The notes under the pieces: model-generated | The model's input: only the letters and a program-made list of their open reading frames with translations | What the model was told of the DNA's origin: nothing | The model's database searches: none | Part shown: one piece after another, positions 11,450 through 20,884 of the stretch | Position numbering within the stretch: position 1 is the first letter of the stretch | How the letters are laid out: the number at the start of each line of letters is the position of its first letter | Position numbers and translations under genes: made by a program | Source: an uncultured Bacilli bacterium | GTDB taxonomy: Bacteria > Bacillota_I > Bacilli_A > RFN20 > CAG-826 | Length of the DNA: 64,000 nt | Direction: 5' to 3' | NCBI GenBank assembly: GCA_944363525.1 | Contig: CALVUF010000002.1 | Coordinates: forward strand, 124,001 to 188,000

Positions 11450-14398
11450 ATGACCGCCGACAACACCAGCCCCATCTCGCTCGAACTGCGACACATCAAG
11501 AAGGATTATTACGTCGAGAACGCCCCCTTCACCGCGATTAAGGACCTCTCGGTCTGCTTTCCGCGTGTCGGGTTCGTTTCAATCCTCGGCGAGTCGGGCT
11601 CAGGTAAGACAACCTTGCTTAACATCATCGGCGGACTAGACCGTTACACCGACGGGGACTTGCTGGTCGAAGGTAAATCGACCAAAGGGTTCGGCGATTC
11701 CGATTGGGACAATTTCCGGAACAAACGAATCGGCTTCGTTTTCCAGTCCTACAACCTCATTCCCCATATGACCATCCTCCAAAACGTCGAGCTGCCGTTG
11801 CAACTTGCCGGCGTGAATGCGAAGGAACGGGCTAAGAAAGCCCTTGAGGTCCTGACCCAAGTCGGCCTCGGCGGGATGGTTAAGAAGAAGCCGAACGAAC
11901 TAAGCGGCGGCCAGATGCAACGGGTCGCCATCGCCCGAGCCTTGGTCAATAGCCCGGAGATCATCTTGGCCGATGAGCCGACCGGGGCTTTGGATTCCGA
12001 AACCTCCATCCAGATCATGGAGATCATCAAGGACATGGCCAAGGATCGCTGCGTCATCATGGTCACCCATAACGAGAAGCTGGCCAATCAATACTCCGAC
12101 CGCATCATCCGGATGAAGGACGGGGAGATCGTTGGGGATACCGCGCCCTTGTATGCCGCCGACTCGGAAGAAGCGGCCAAACAGAGTCACGAACTCCAAA
12201 AGAAGGGCCGGAAGACCTCGATGTCCTTTTTGACCGCCCTCCGGTCCTCGACCCAAAACGTCTTAACCAAGAAGGGGCGGACCGCCTTGACCGCGGTCGC
12301 CTGCTCAATCGGCATCATCGGGGTGGCTTTGGTCTTAGCCACGTCCAATGGCTTTTCCAATTACATCGATGACGTAGAGACCTCGGTCGCTTCCAGCGTC
12401 CCCATCTCCATGTCCCCGACCATTTATTCCATGAAAGAGAACAACGAGCAGGAATATACCTCCAAAGACCTCTATCCGGACGATGATACCCTCCGGGTTT
12501 ATGATTCATCTTCATCGTCAATCTTCGTTGCCCACCAAAATAACATCACCCAGGATTACGTTGACAAACTTTATGGGATGATGAACGACCCCAACAATCC
12601 GGCTTATGGGTTGGTCTTATCCATCATGGAAAACCACGATGGGCTGGACTTCCATTTCCTCACCGAAGATGGCGACACGGGGAAGATCAAGGCGTTGAAC
12701 CAGTATAAGCAGGCCGGCATGCTCAGCAGCGCCGTCTCCTCGGTCACCTCCTTGCCGACCACCGTCATTCACGAGCTTTATGGCGATCAAGAGGCGATGA
12801 ACGGGCTTTACGACGTCATCTACGGCAAATTCCCGACCGCGGCCGATGAAATGGTTTTGGTCGTCGATAACTACAACCGGATCGATATCAGCACCCTCCA
12901 GGCGATTGGCATCGTCAATTCCGACGAAGATTACCAATACATGGAAGACGATAAAAAGCGAATCGACTTCGCCGATATCGTCTATGACGGCGAGGGCGAC
13001 ACCAATTACAAAGAGTACAAGGTCTATACCAATAGCGATTACTACCTTTCCAACGGGGCGACGCCAGAAGTCGATGAGGTGCCATGCTATGAAAATGTCC
13101 GGCTGAACGGTGATATGGGCGCCTTGCTTGACGGCGATTACCAAACCTTCATCGAGAGCATGCAATTCGTCGGCGAGAAGACGACGAAGAAGGTCGCAAA
13201 CTATCCCAAGCCATCAGCGACCACGGTTTATAAAAACGACGACGTCTACCATCCGACCAAGCTCAAAATCGTCGGCGTCCTCCGTCCGAACCCCGATTCC
13301 TATCTTTCCTTGATGCCGTCCTCTTTGGCTTATACCAGCGCCTTGACCCAACTGATCGTCAAAGATTCGGAAGAAGGCCAGCCGGGCCACGAGTTAGCCA
13401 AGCTTCAAAGCCAGAACTGGTTCATCCCGACCGACGCTTGGGGGTATGGCGAAGGCGATGACCGGGTGACGCTCGATGGGCTTGAGAGTCTCAACGAAGG
13501 GCTTAACCTCGTCATGAAGAACGCCTTGAAGCAGATGCAGGAGACGGGGGAGATCTCCCTCGATTCCTCGGTGATGAACGATATTCTCGGCAACGCCATC
13601 ATTTACCGCCCGGTCACTGGCGACGTCACCAATACCACCTCGATCAACTCGTTCCTTTCTTGGTGCTCGGCCTTAGGCTCGTCTTTCAATCCGGTCGACT
13701 TGGGCAGCCTGATGGACCAAAGCGCCGTCGTTTCGATGTTCGGCTGGTTTGTGAACGGAACGTTCTTTGAACCCAGCGGCAACCCCAACGTCGCCGATTT
13801 GCTGGCTGTCTCCAATTCCTATTCAACCATCTCCTCCATCCTTATCTTCCCCAAGACCTTAGTCGATAAACCGACGATTTTGAAATACCTCGATAGCCTT
13901 AACGAGGGCAAGATGGATAAGGACCAGATCATCTATTCCGACGTCATGTCCGACTTCACCGATACCATCGCCACCATGATCGACGTTATTTCGGCGGTCC
14001 TGATTGTCTTCGCCTCGATTTCCTTGGTCGTCTCCTCGGTCATGACCGCGATCATCACATACGTCTCGGTTGTCGAAAGGACAAAAGAAATTGGCGTTTT
14101 GCGGGCTTGTGGGGCAAGAAAGAAAGACGTCGGCCGGATCTTCGAGGCCGAATGCGTCATCATCGGTGGGGTCGCCGGCGTCATCGGTATTTTGATGACG
14201 TTGCTGCTTTGCATCCCCATTAACCTCATTATTGATAATATCTTTCCCGGGAATGGCTTAGGTTCCATCGCCTCCTTGGCTTGGTGGCATGGGATCCTCT
14301 TGGTCTTGCTGGCTATCTTATTAGCCTTCCTCTCGGGCTTTGTGCCCTCGCGGATCGCCGCCAAACGCGACCCGGTCCGCTGCTTAAGGAGCGAATGA
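11450..14398 (+). CDS. MacB-like ABC transporter, fused ATPase and FtsX-type permease
   Basis: A 982-residue fused ABC protein. The N-terminal ATPase has Walker A (GESGSGKTT), signature [14 protein letters not shown], Walker B ([11 protein letters not shown]) and the switch His (MVTHNEK). It is followed by one membrane helix (about residue 300), a large extracellular domain of about 450 residues, and three C-terminal helices of the FtsX/MacB domain ending [16 protein letters not shown]. Such mechanotransmission transporters export peptides or lipoproteins, or respond to antimicrobial peptides. The start at 11450 follows AGAGGA; an upstream extension through the promoter is rejected. First gene of a six-gene operon. 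Confidence 0.85.
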   Translation: MTADNTSPISLELRHIKKDYYVENAPFTAIKDLSVCFPRVGFVSILGESGSGKTTLLNIIGGLDRYTDGDLLVEGKSTKGFGDSDWDNFRNKRIGFVFQSYNLIPHMTILQNVELPLQLAGVNAKERAKKALEVLTQVGLGGMVKKKPNELSGGQMQRVAIARALVNSPEIILADEPTGALDSETSIQIMEIIKDMAKDRCVIMVTHNEKLANQYSDRIIRMKDGEIVGDTAPLYAADSEEAAKQSHELQKKGRKTSMSFLTALRSSTQNVLTKKGRTALTAVACSIGIIGVALVLATSNGFSNYIDDVETSVASSVPISMSPTIYSMKENNEQEYTSKDLYPDDDTLRVYDSSSSSIFVAHQNNITQDYVDKLYGMMNDPNNPAYGLVLSIMENHDGLDFHFLTEDGDTGKIKALNQYKQAGMLSSAVSSVTSLPTTVIHELYGDQEAMNGLYDVIYGKFPTAADEMVLVVDNYNRIDISTLQAIGIVNSDEDYQYMEDDKKRIDFADIVYDGEGDTNYKEYKVYTNSDYYLSNGATPEVDEVPCYENVRLNGDMGALLDGDYQTFIESMQFVGEKTTKKVANYPKPSATTVYKNDDVYHPTKLKIVGVLRPNPDSYLSLMPSSLAYTSALTQLIVKDSEEGQPGHELAKLQSQNWFIPTDAWGYGEGDDRVTLDGLESLNEGLNLVMKNALKQMQETGEISLDSSVMNDILGNAIIYRPVTGDVTNTTSINSFLSWCSALGSSFNPVDLGSLMDQSAVVSMFGWFVNGTFFEPSGNPNVADLLAVSNSYSTISSILIFPKTLVDKPTILKYLDSLNEGKMDKDQIIYSDVMSDFTDTIATMIDVISAVLIVFASISLVVSSVMTAIITYVSVVERTKEIGVLRACGARKKDVGRIFEAECVIIGGVAGVIGILMTLLLCIPINLIIDNIFPGNGLGSIASLAWWHGILLVLLAILLAFLSGFVPSRIAAKRDPVRCLRSE

Positions 14399-14401
14399 TT
14401 T

Positions 14402-16903
14402 ATGGGACGAAGGAAACGCACCAACGACCGTATCGCCGCCGCGCCTCATTATGAGGTCGATTATAACTTTGGCTTGACTAGCGAACAGGTCGCGGCCCGG
14501 ACCGAGGCCAACTTGACCAACAAGACCAAAAAGCAGGTCACTAAGTCTTACGGGCGGATTCTCTTCGATAATCTCTTCAACTTCCTCAACATCATCCTTT
14601 TCTTGGTCTTCGCAATGATGGTGGCGGCCGGCCTTTCGATTTCCCATTACGTCTTTATGGTCATCTTGGGGGCCAATATCACCATCGGCTTGATTCAGGA
14701 TATCCACGCCCGACATTTAGTCGACAAACTCCGCGTCTCGGTCGATCCGCGGGTCGATGTCATCCGCAGCGGGCGTCATATGGACCTCTCGGCCAATGAC
14801 ATTGTCTTATCCGACGTCATCACCTTGAAAGCCGGCGATGCCGTCCCGGCCGATTGCCGGGTGATCGAGGGTAAGATCGCGGTCGACGAATCGATGCTGA
14901 CCGGGGAATCGGTCCCGGTGCCGAAGAACCCCGGGGACGAGATATTGGCCAGCACTTATTTGACCAAAGGGACCTGCGTCGCCCAGGTGGCCAAAGTCGG
15001 GTCGGCCAATTACGTCGAATCGATCCAAGCCAGCGCTAAGCAGTTCTCCCGGCCGAAGTCGGAGATCAAGCGTTCCATCAACGTCATCATGGCTATCTGT
15101 TGCACCTTGGCTTTGTTATTCGGCTTCATGACGACCGCCATATACGCTTGGCCGCGGATCCAGCACGGGGAGACGTTCAATCAAATTTTCTTCGTCTTGG
15201 ATAAGCGGCTGGTCTCTTTCGTCGAGAGTCTGTCCGGTTCGCTGGTGGCGATGCTTCCGACCGGGATGTTCTTGTTAACCTCGTTGTCCTTGGCCGTAGG
15301 GGTTGTGGCCTTGGCTAAGAAACGGGTTTTGGTCCAGCAGCTTTATTGCATCGAGATGTTGGCCCGCATCGACGTCCTTTGCCTCGACAAAACCGGGACT
15401 TTGACCGATGGGACCATGACTTTATCGGAGGAGATTCCGGTTGGCAAAAACCAAACCGTCAACTTAGCTTATGCCGTCGCTAGCGTCCTCCATTACACTC
15501 ATGATACCAACGCCACGGCCAACGCCTTGAAAGCCTATTATGGCTCCGATTGCCATGAGCCGATGGAAGAATGCATCCCCTTTGATTCCGAACTCAAATA
15601 TTCGGCCGTCAGCTTGTTAAACGGCGAGACCTTCGTTTTCGGAGCCTATGGCTTCGTGCCGGCCAAAGCCGATTTTCGGACCGAGCGGCTCATTAAGTCC
15701 AAAAGCCGTGAAGGCTACCGGTGCCTCGTGGTGGCTCGGGGCAGAAAGCCAATCGAGAACGGCCGGGTCCCGAAAGGGTGCGAGATCATCGGGGTTGTGA
15801 CTTTGACCGACCACATCAAAGACGACGCCAAAGAGAACATCGAATGGTTCAAATCCAATGGGGTCGCCATCAAGATCATCTCCGGCGATGACCCGGTGAC
15901 CGTCAGCGAGATTGCCCGCCGGGTCGGGGTCGATAACGCCGACCAATTCATTTCCCTGGAGGGCAAATCGATCGAGGAAACCGCCCGCTTAGCCCCCTCT
16001 TATTCGGTTTTCGGTCGGGTCAACCCCGAACAGAAGGCGGTCCTGGTCGAAACATTCAAGAAACAGGGCCACAAGGTCGCGATGACCGGCGACGGGGTCA
16101 ATGATATCCTGGCTCTGAAAGTCGCCGATTGCTCGATCGCCATGGCTTCCGGATCGGATGCGGCGAAAAACGTCTCCCACCTGGTTTCCTTGGATTCCAA
16201 CTTCTCCAAATTGCCCGATGTCGTAGCCCAAGGGCGTCGGGTTATCAATAACCTCCAACGGACTTGCTCTTTGTTTCTAACCAAAACCATCTTCGCCGTG
16301 GTCATGACTTTCTTCTTCTCCTTGCTGGCTTTGGGAATGGGGCCGGAATACGCCTACCCTTTTTCAACCGCCAACCTCATCATTTGGGAGATTGTCACCA
16401 TCGGCGGCTCGGCCTTCTTCTTGGCTCTTCAGCCCTCGAACGAACGGCTCCGGGGCTCGTTTATCAAAAACATCTTCGTTAAGGCTTTCCCGGCTGGGAT
16501 CTGTTCGGTCATCATTTCCCTAATCCCCTACATCTTAGCGATGGCCAATCCGCGTCTATTCATCAGCGATCCCTCGACTACCGAGCATATTCTCGAGATG
16601 ACCAAGACCTTCGCTGTCTTGAGCTTCACTTTGTTCAGCTACTTCATCCTTGGGTATGTCTGCTACCCCTTCAACGGTTACCGGATCTTCGTCTTCACCA
16701 CCGCCTCGGTCGTCGGGGCTGGGGTCTTGATCGGCGATTTCTTCATCCGCGGGAAGCTGCTCGGCATCGTTTGGGATGGCTTCAATTACGGTCTGATCAT
16801 TGCCTTGATCATTTCTTTGCTTGTTGTCGGGGCGCTGTATTTCGGCTTAAATTACCTGACTTCGATGATGCTGCCAAAGAAGGAGAACGAACATGATAAT
16901 TAA
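14402..16903 (+). CDS. P-type cation-transporting ATPase, CtpE-like
   Basis: An 833-residue membrane pump. Actuator motif TGESVPVP, phosphorylation site DKTGTLTDG and hinge GDGVND are intact. About ten membrane helices are visible, six of them after the hinge. The helix-4 motif is LPTGM rather than the PEGL of Ca2+-type pumps; together with the VQQLYCIEMLARIDVLC segment this resembles the CtpE/YfgQ branch, for which calcium uptake has been proposed. No heavy-metal-binding N-terminal domain is present. AAGGAG (14386-14391) lies in the end of the preceding ABC gene, and the stop overlaps psuG by 11 nt. Ion specificity is uncertain. Confidence 0.85.
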   Translation: MGRRKRTNDRIAAAPHYEVDYNFGLTSEQVAARTEANLTNKTKKQVTKSYGRILFDNLFNFLNIILFLVFAMMVAAGLSISHYVFMVILGANITIGLIQDIHARHLVDKLRVSVDPRVDVIRSGRHMDLSANDIVLSDVITLKAGDAVPADCRVIEGKIAVDESMLTGESVPVPKNPGDEILASTYLTKGTCVAQVAKVGSANYVESIQASAKQFSRPKSEIKRSINVIMAICCTLALLFGFMTTAIYAWPRIQHGETFNQIFFVLDKRLVSFVESLSGSLVAMLPTGMFLLTSLSLAVGVVALAKKRVLVQQLYCIEMLARIDVLCLDKTGTLTDGTMTLSEEIPVGKNQTVNLAYAVASVLHYTHDTNATANALKAYYGSDCHEPMEECIPFDSELKYSAVSLLNGETFVFGAYGFVPAKADFRTERLIKSKSREGYRCLVVARGRKPIENGRVPKGCEIIGVVTLTDHIKDDAKENIEWFKSNGVAIKIISGDDPVTVSEIARRVGVDNADQFISLEGKSIEETARLAPSYSVFGRVNPEQKAVLVETFKKQGHKVAMTGDGVNDILALKVADCSIAMASGSDAAKNVSHLVSLDSNFSKLPDVVAQGRRVINNLQRTCSLFLTKTIFAVVMTFFFSLLALGMGPEYAYPFSTANLIIWEIVTIGGSAFFLALQPSNERLRGSFIKNIFVKAFPAGICSVIISLIPYILAMANPRLFISDPSTTEHILEMTKTFAVLSFTLFSYFILGYVCYPFNGYRIFVFTTASVVGAGVLIGDFFIRGKLLGIVWDGFNYGLIIALIISLLVVGALYFGLNYLTSMMLPKKENEHDN

Positions 16904-17807
16904 TCTGGAAGTGGCTCAAGCCTTGGCCCAAAAGCAACCGGTGGTCGCCTTGGAGTCGACCATCATCAGCCACGGGATGCCTTATCCCCGGAACGTGGAG
17001 ACCGCCCTCGCGGTCGAAAAGACCGTCCGGGACAACGGGGCGGTGCCGGCTACCATCGGGATAATCGATGGGGAAATCGTCATCGGCATGAAGCCGGAGG
17101 AAATTGAGGAATTCGGAAAAAGAAAAGGGATTTGCAAAGTTTCCAAGCGCGATCTCCCGATAGTTGTTGCTAAAAAGATGTGGGGCGCGACCACGGTTTC
17201 GGCGACTATGCTCTGCGCGGCAATGGCCGGGATCGAGATCTTCGTCACCGGCGGCATTGGCGGGGTTCACCGCGGGGCAGAGCACACCTTTGACATCAGC
17301 CGTGACTTAGAGGAATTAGGCGGCTGCCCGGTGACGGTTATCTGCTCCGGAGCCAAAGCCATCCTCGATATCCCAAAGACTCTGGAGTATCTCGAGACCA
17401 AAGGGGTCACCGTCCTTTCGAACAAAGAAAAAGAATTCGCCTGCTTCTATTCCTCTTCTTCCGGCTGCCCGGTGGATTACGCTTTCACTTCGCCGGAAGA
17501 AGCGGCCTCGATCATCAAGGCCAAGAAGGACTTAACTTTAAGCGGCGGTATCTTAATCAGCAACCCGGTTCCCGAGGAATTCGCTTTGCCGCACGAATTC
17601 ATCGACTCGATCATCGATAAAGCGGTTAAAGAAGCGGAAGAGCAAGGCATAAAAGGCAAAGAGGTCACTCCGTTCCTATTGAAGAAGGTCGTCGAATACA
17701 GCGGGGGCAAATCTTTGGATACCAACATCGACTTGGTTTTGAATAACGCTAAACTCGGGGCCCAGATTGCCGTCAGTTTAGCTAAACTGGAAAAAGGCAT
17801 CCTATGA
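16893..17807 (+). CDS. psuG: Pseudouridine-5'-phosphate glycosidase
   Basis: Reversibly converts pseudouridine 5'-phosphate to uracil and ribose 5-phosphate, cleaving its C-C glycosidic bond. Family landmarks: VVALESTIISHGMPYP at the start, GATTVSATM, VTGGIGGVHRGAE, and GGCPVTVICSGAKAILDIP in the middle, with GILISNPVPEEFALP near the C-terminus. Length 304 is typical. The usual partner kinase PsuK is not adjacent. An AAGGAG ribosome site lies inside the ATPase gene. The stop overlaps the tetR start by 4 nt. Confidence 0.93.
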   Translation: MIINLEVAQALAQKQPVVALESTIISHGMPYPRNVETALAVEKTVRDNGAVPATIGIIDGEIVIGMKPEEIEEFGKRKGICKVSKRDLPIVVAKKMWGATTVSATMLCAAMAGIEIFVTGGIGGVHRGAEHTFDISRDLEELGGCPVTVICSGAKAILDIPKTLEYLETKGVTVLSNKEKEFACFYSSSSGCPVDYAFTSPEEAASIIKAKKDLTLSGGILISNPVPEEFALPHEFIDSIIDKAVKEAEEQGIKGKEVTPFLLKKVVEYSGGKSLDTNIDLVLNNAKLGAQIAVSLAKLEKGIL

Positions 17808-18361
17808 TCACCGAGGCGAAATTCAAATACGCCTTGAAGGAGATGATGGCGGAGTCCCCGTTGGAGGATATCAACGTCACCACTTTATGCGCCAAATGCG
17901 GGTGCCACCGGCAGACTTTTTACTACCATTACCAAGACATCTACGATTTGATCGCCGCCATTTTCCTAAACGAATCATTGCCTAGCCTTGATAAAGCTAA
18001 GGGGCCCAAAGAAGCGGTCAAAGCTTTGCTTAGCTACGTTAAGGAGAATTTCGTTTTCCTCCGGGCCACCTATAACTCGGCCGCCCGCGACTTAACCGAC
18101 GATTTCCTTTTTGGGAAGCTCAACGCCAAACTGCTGATGCTTTGGACTAAAGCGCCCCCGATGGAACTGAAGATCGAAAGCCTTCGGGGCGTGGCCCGCC
18201 GCTTCTCCCACCTCATTTCCGATGAGTTCGGCTATTGCTTCAAAGACCCGAAGTTAACCCCGGAGAAATTCGGCCGGCGGATGGGTAAATTCAACGAATC
18301 GGCCCTTAATGTTTTGCTGCCGGATTTATTGGCCATCGCCCAGAAAGAGGAAAGCAAATGA
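17804..18361 (+). CDS. TetR/AcrR-family regulator (DhaS-like)
   Basis: A 185-residue regulator with an N-terminal TetR-type helix-turn-helix: MAESPLEDINVTTLCAKCGC then HRQTFYYHYQDIYDLI. The overall form resembles DhaS-type members that govern small metabolic operons. The C-terminal ligand domain has no recognisable substrate signature. It overlaps psuG and the alcohol dehydrogenase by 4 nt each (ATGA), so it is co-transcribed with its likely targets and may be autoregulating through the dyad at 11402-11422. That link is inference. Confidence 0.8.
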   Translation: MITEAKFKYALKEMMAESPLEDINVTTLCAKCGCHRQTFYYHYQDIYDLIAAIFLNESLPSLDKAKGPKEAVKALLSYVKENFVFLRATYNSAARDLTDDFLFGKLNAKLLMLWTKAPPMELKIESLRGVARRFSHLISDEFGYCFKDPKLTPEKFGRRMGKFNESALNVLLPDLLAIAQKEESK

Positions 18362-19542
18362 TTGATTTTGATTTCGTCGCCCCGACCAAGATCTATTTCG
18401 GCCGTGACAAAGAGGAGCAAGTGGGTGAGATATTGCTTAAGGAAAAAGCTCAGACCGTCTTGATCGTCTATGGGTCCGACCGGATCCGGAAAGAAGGGCT
18501 ATTGGGTCGGGTCGAGAGCCGCTTGCTGGAAAACGGGATCAGCTATCGGGAACTCAACGGCATTCGCCCGAACCCGGTGGCCGACAAAGTCCGGGAAGGG
18601 GTGGCGTTGGCCCGGAAAGAGAACGTCGACTATCTGCTCGCCATCGGCGGCGGCTCGGTCATCGACACCGCCAAAGCCATCGCGGCGGGTTATTACTACG
18701 ATGGCGATCCCTTTGATTTCAACTTAAAGAAAGCGACGGTTGGCCAGGCTTTGCCAATCGGGGTCATCCTGACTTTGGCCAGCGCCGGATCGGAAGGCTC
18801 TAACTCTTGCGTTATCCAGGACGATGCCCTCGGAATCAAGCAGGGATTCAACAGCGATCTCGTCCGTCCGCGCTTCGCCATTGAGAACCCCGAACTGACC
18901 TTTTCCTGCCCTAATTACCAGACTTTTGCCGGGATTTCCGACATCATCATGCATTCGTTGGAACGGTATTTCGACCCTGGCGACGAAAACGAATTAGCCG
19001 ACGATTGGGCTTTGGATTTAATCAAGAACACCATGGTCGCGGCGAAGCGCCTCTTGGTCGATCCAAAGGATTACCAAGCCCGGGCCCGGGTCATGCTTAA
19101 CAGCACCCTATCCCATAATGGCTTAACCGGATTAGGGAAGAAATTCTTCTTCGTGGTCCATCCCTTAGAACATGCCTTAAGCGGCTATGCCCCGAAAGTG
19201 ACCCATGGGGCGGGAGTGGCTCTTATTTGGCCCGCTTGGGCAATGGTGAAGCGAAAGGAAAACGAAGCCAAGCTCGCCAAACTGGCCCGCCGGGTGTTCG
19301 ATATTGTTGACACCTCGGACGAAGAAGCGTCTATAATAGCCATCGGGTCGATGAGGGATTTCTTCGTTTCCATCGGCATGCCCCAATCATTGGATGAATT
19401 GGGATTACGCGTAAGCGACCTTGATCCTCTGGTCAATCTAGCCACCGGTAACAGAACACGTGTGATTGGCTGTTACCCCCAATCACTGGATGCGGAGGAT
19501 GTAATGGAGATATTTTCCCGCTTATTGAAAACAAAGGAGTAA
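18358..19542 (+). CDS. Iron-containing alcohol dehydrogenase (butanol dehydrogenase-like)
   Basis: A 394-residue NAD(P)H-dependent alcohol/aldehyde oxidoreductase of the group III iron family. The nucleotide-binding GGGSVIDTAKAIA is present. Metal ligands appear as Asp and His in ISDIIMHSLERYF, then His in HPLEHALSGY and THGAGVA. The closest general type is the YqdH/BdhA group acting on short-chain aldehydes. GAAAGAGGAAAG lies before the start. The gene overlaps the TetR regulator by 4 nt. The substrate cannot be read from the sequence. Confidence 0.88.
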   Translation: MIDFDFVAPTKIYFGRDKEEQVGEILLKEKAQTVLIVYGSDRIRKEGLLGRVESRLLENGISYRELNGIRPNPVADKVREGVALARKENVDYLLAIGGGSVIDTAKAIAAGYYYDGDPFDFNLKKATVGQALPIGVILTLASAGSEGSNSCVIQDDALGIKQGFNSDLVRPRFAIENPELTFSCPNYQTFAGISDIIMHSLERYFDPGDENELADDWALDLIKNTMVAAKRLLVDPKDYQARARVMLNSTLSHNGLTGLGKKFFFVVHPLEHALSGYAPKVTHGAGVALIWPAWAMVKRKENEAKLAKLARRVFDIVDTSDEEASIIAIGSMRDFFVSIGMPQSLDELGLRVSDLDPLVNLATGNRTRVIGCYPQSLDAEDVMEIFSRLLKTKE

Positions 19543-19546
19543 AGGT

Positions 19547-20830
19547 ATGAAGAAGAATGACTTCGCGGTTTTCGTCGTCTACGTCGCCATGTTCGCCTTA
19601 GCCATCGTGGCCGGCTTAGTTTGGATCCGGCCGATGACCTCGCAATTCAGCAATTCCGTTGGCATCAACCCGATCGTTTTGATTATCTTATCGATCGTCG
19701 CCGGCATTTTGCTTAACGCCCTTTTACTGGAATTAGGCCATCTGACTGGGGCCAAAATCGGCAAACTCCGGCTCCGGAGCTTCATCGTCTTGGGCTTTGG
19801 CTTCAAGAAAGGCAAAGCCGGCAAGAAGATCGGCTTCCATTCCTTCGATGGTTTGACCGGGGAAACCAAGGTCGCCCCGAAGGACCGGGAGAAATCCTCC
19901 CTCATGGGGTATATCGCCTTCCCGTTGATCTATTTCCTCATCGAAGTCGTCATCATGGTCGTCTTGATGTCGGTTTCCAGCTATATGGTTGGCCAGAACA
20001 GCGATTCAACCGCCGGCTGGATGCAGATCTTCGCCGTCTGCTGCCTCGTCGTCGGCGGGATGATCTATATTTATGATTATTTCCCGGCCCACCTCGATTC
20101 GACGACCGATGGCTATTTGATGGTCTTGGTATCCAAACCGACCAACAAGAAAGCCTATAACGATTTGCTTTTAGCCGATGAGGCGGCGGAACTTGGGCAG
20201 CCAGTTCCGAACCCGATCGTCTATGATGATTTGACTGACCTCACTTTCAACCTCAATCTTAACGTCGCCTATGCCGACCTAGCCAAAGGCGATGTCGCCA
20301 GCGCCTCCAAGATCATCGATAAGCTCATGACGGCTGAGAAAGTCAGCCCGAACTTAGTCAACGAGGCGGGGGCCCTCAAACTCTCGATCCTCCTTTCCTC
20401 CGCCAACCCGCGGGAAGGGATCAAGATGTATAAGGAAGACTTAAACGACAACGTCAAGAAATACATCTCCAACGTCTCCTCGCCAGCCGCCCTCCGTTGC
20501 TACTTGCTGATCTCCGCTCTCGTCGAAGAGAGCGAGACCGAAGCCTACTTTGCCCTCGATAAGGTCGAGAAGGTTTACAAAGGGCTAGACAAGACCAAAG
20601 AAAAGGTCGATCGGGCGTTGCTGGAAGCCAACGTTGCCTTGACCAAGAAACTTCATCCGACTTGGAATCTGCCAGACCTCCCCTGGGCAAAGCCGGCCGC
20701 CGAAACCAAGGAAGAAAAGCCGGCCGAACCGGTGAAGGAAGAAGCCAAAGCCGAGGTTAAGGAAGAGGTGAAGCCTGCTGAGGAAAAGCCGGTTGAAACT
20801 AAGCCAACCGACAGCAGCGAAGCTAAATAA
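19547..20830 (+). CDS. Membrane protein resembling M50 protease, catalytic His lost
   Basis: A 427-residue protein with membrane helices near residues 9-28, 42-62, 120-142 and 160-177, then a helical repeat domain (about 215-380) and a Glu/Lys/Pro-rich tail. Residues 61-65 read LELGH inside ILLNALLLELGHLTGAKIG, placed as the HELGH zinc motif of small M50 (site-2 protease) proteins, but the first His is Leu. DSTTDGYLM (DG at 188-189) sits where M50 proteins have their second motif. I infer a proteolytically inactive relative. It follows the alcohol dehydrogenase by 4 nt with AAAGGAG, as the last operon gene. Function unknown. Confidence 0.6.
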   Translation: MKKNDFAVFVVYVAMFALAIVAGLVWIRPMTSQFSNSVGINPIVLIILSIVAGILLNALLLELGHLTGAKIGKLRLRSFIVLGFGFKKGKAGKKIGFHSFDGLTGETKVAPKDREKSSLMGYIAFPLIYFLIEVVIMVVLMSVSSYMVGQNSDSTAGWMQIFAVCCLVVGGMIYIYDYFPAHLDSTTDGYLMVLVSKPTNKKAYNDLLLADEAAELGQPVPNPIVYDDLTDLTFNLNLNVAYADLAKGDVASASKIIDKLMTAEKVSPNLVNEAGALKLSILLSSANPREGIKMYKEDLNDNVKKYISNVSSPAALRCYLLISALVEESETEAYFALDKVEKVYKGLDKTKEKVDRALLEANVALTKKLHPTWNLPDLPWAKPAAETKEEKPAEPVKEEAKAEVKEEVKPAEEKPVETKPTDSSEAK

Positions 20831-20843
20831 AAAATCTTATAAG

Positions 20844-20872
20844 AAAAGCCGGATTTGCGAAGTCCGGCTTTT
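20844..20872. terminator. Bidirectional terminator between convergent genes
   Basis: Stem AAAAGCCGGA (20844-20853) / TCCGGCTTTT (20863-20872) with A and T flanks, so it can act for both the 11.4-20.8 kb operon and the minus-strand tldD-tldE genes. Confidence 0.88.
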
Positions 20873-20884
20873 GTTTTGCAGCGA

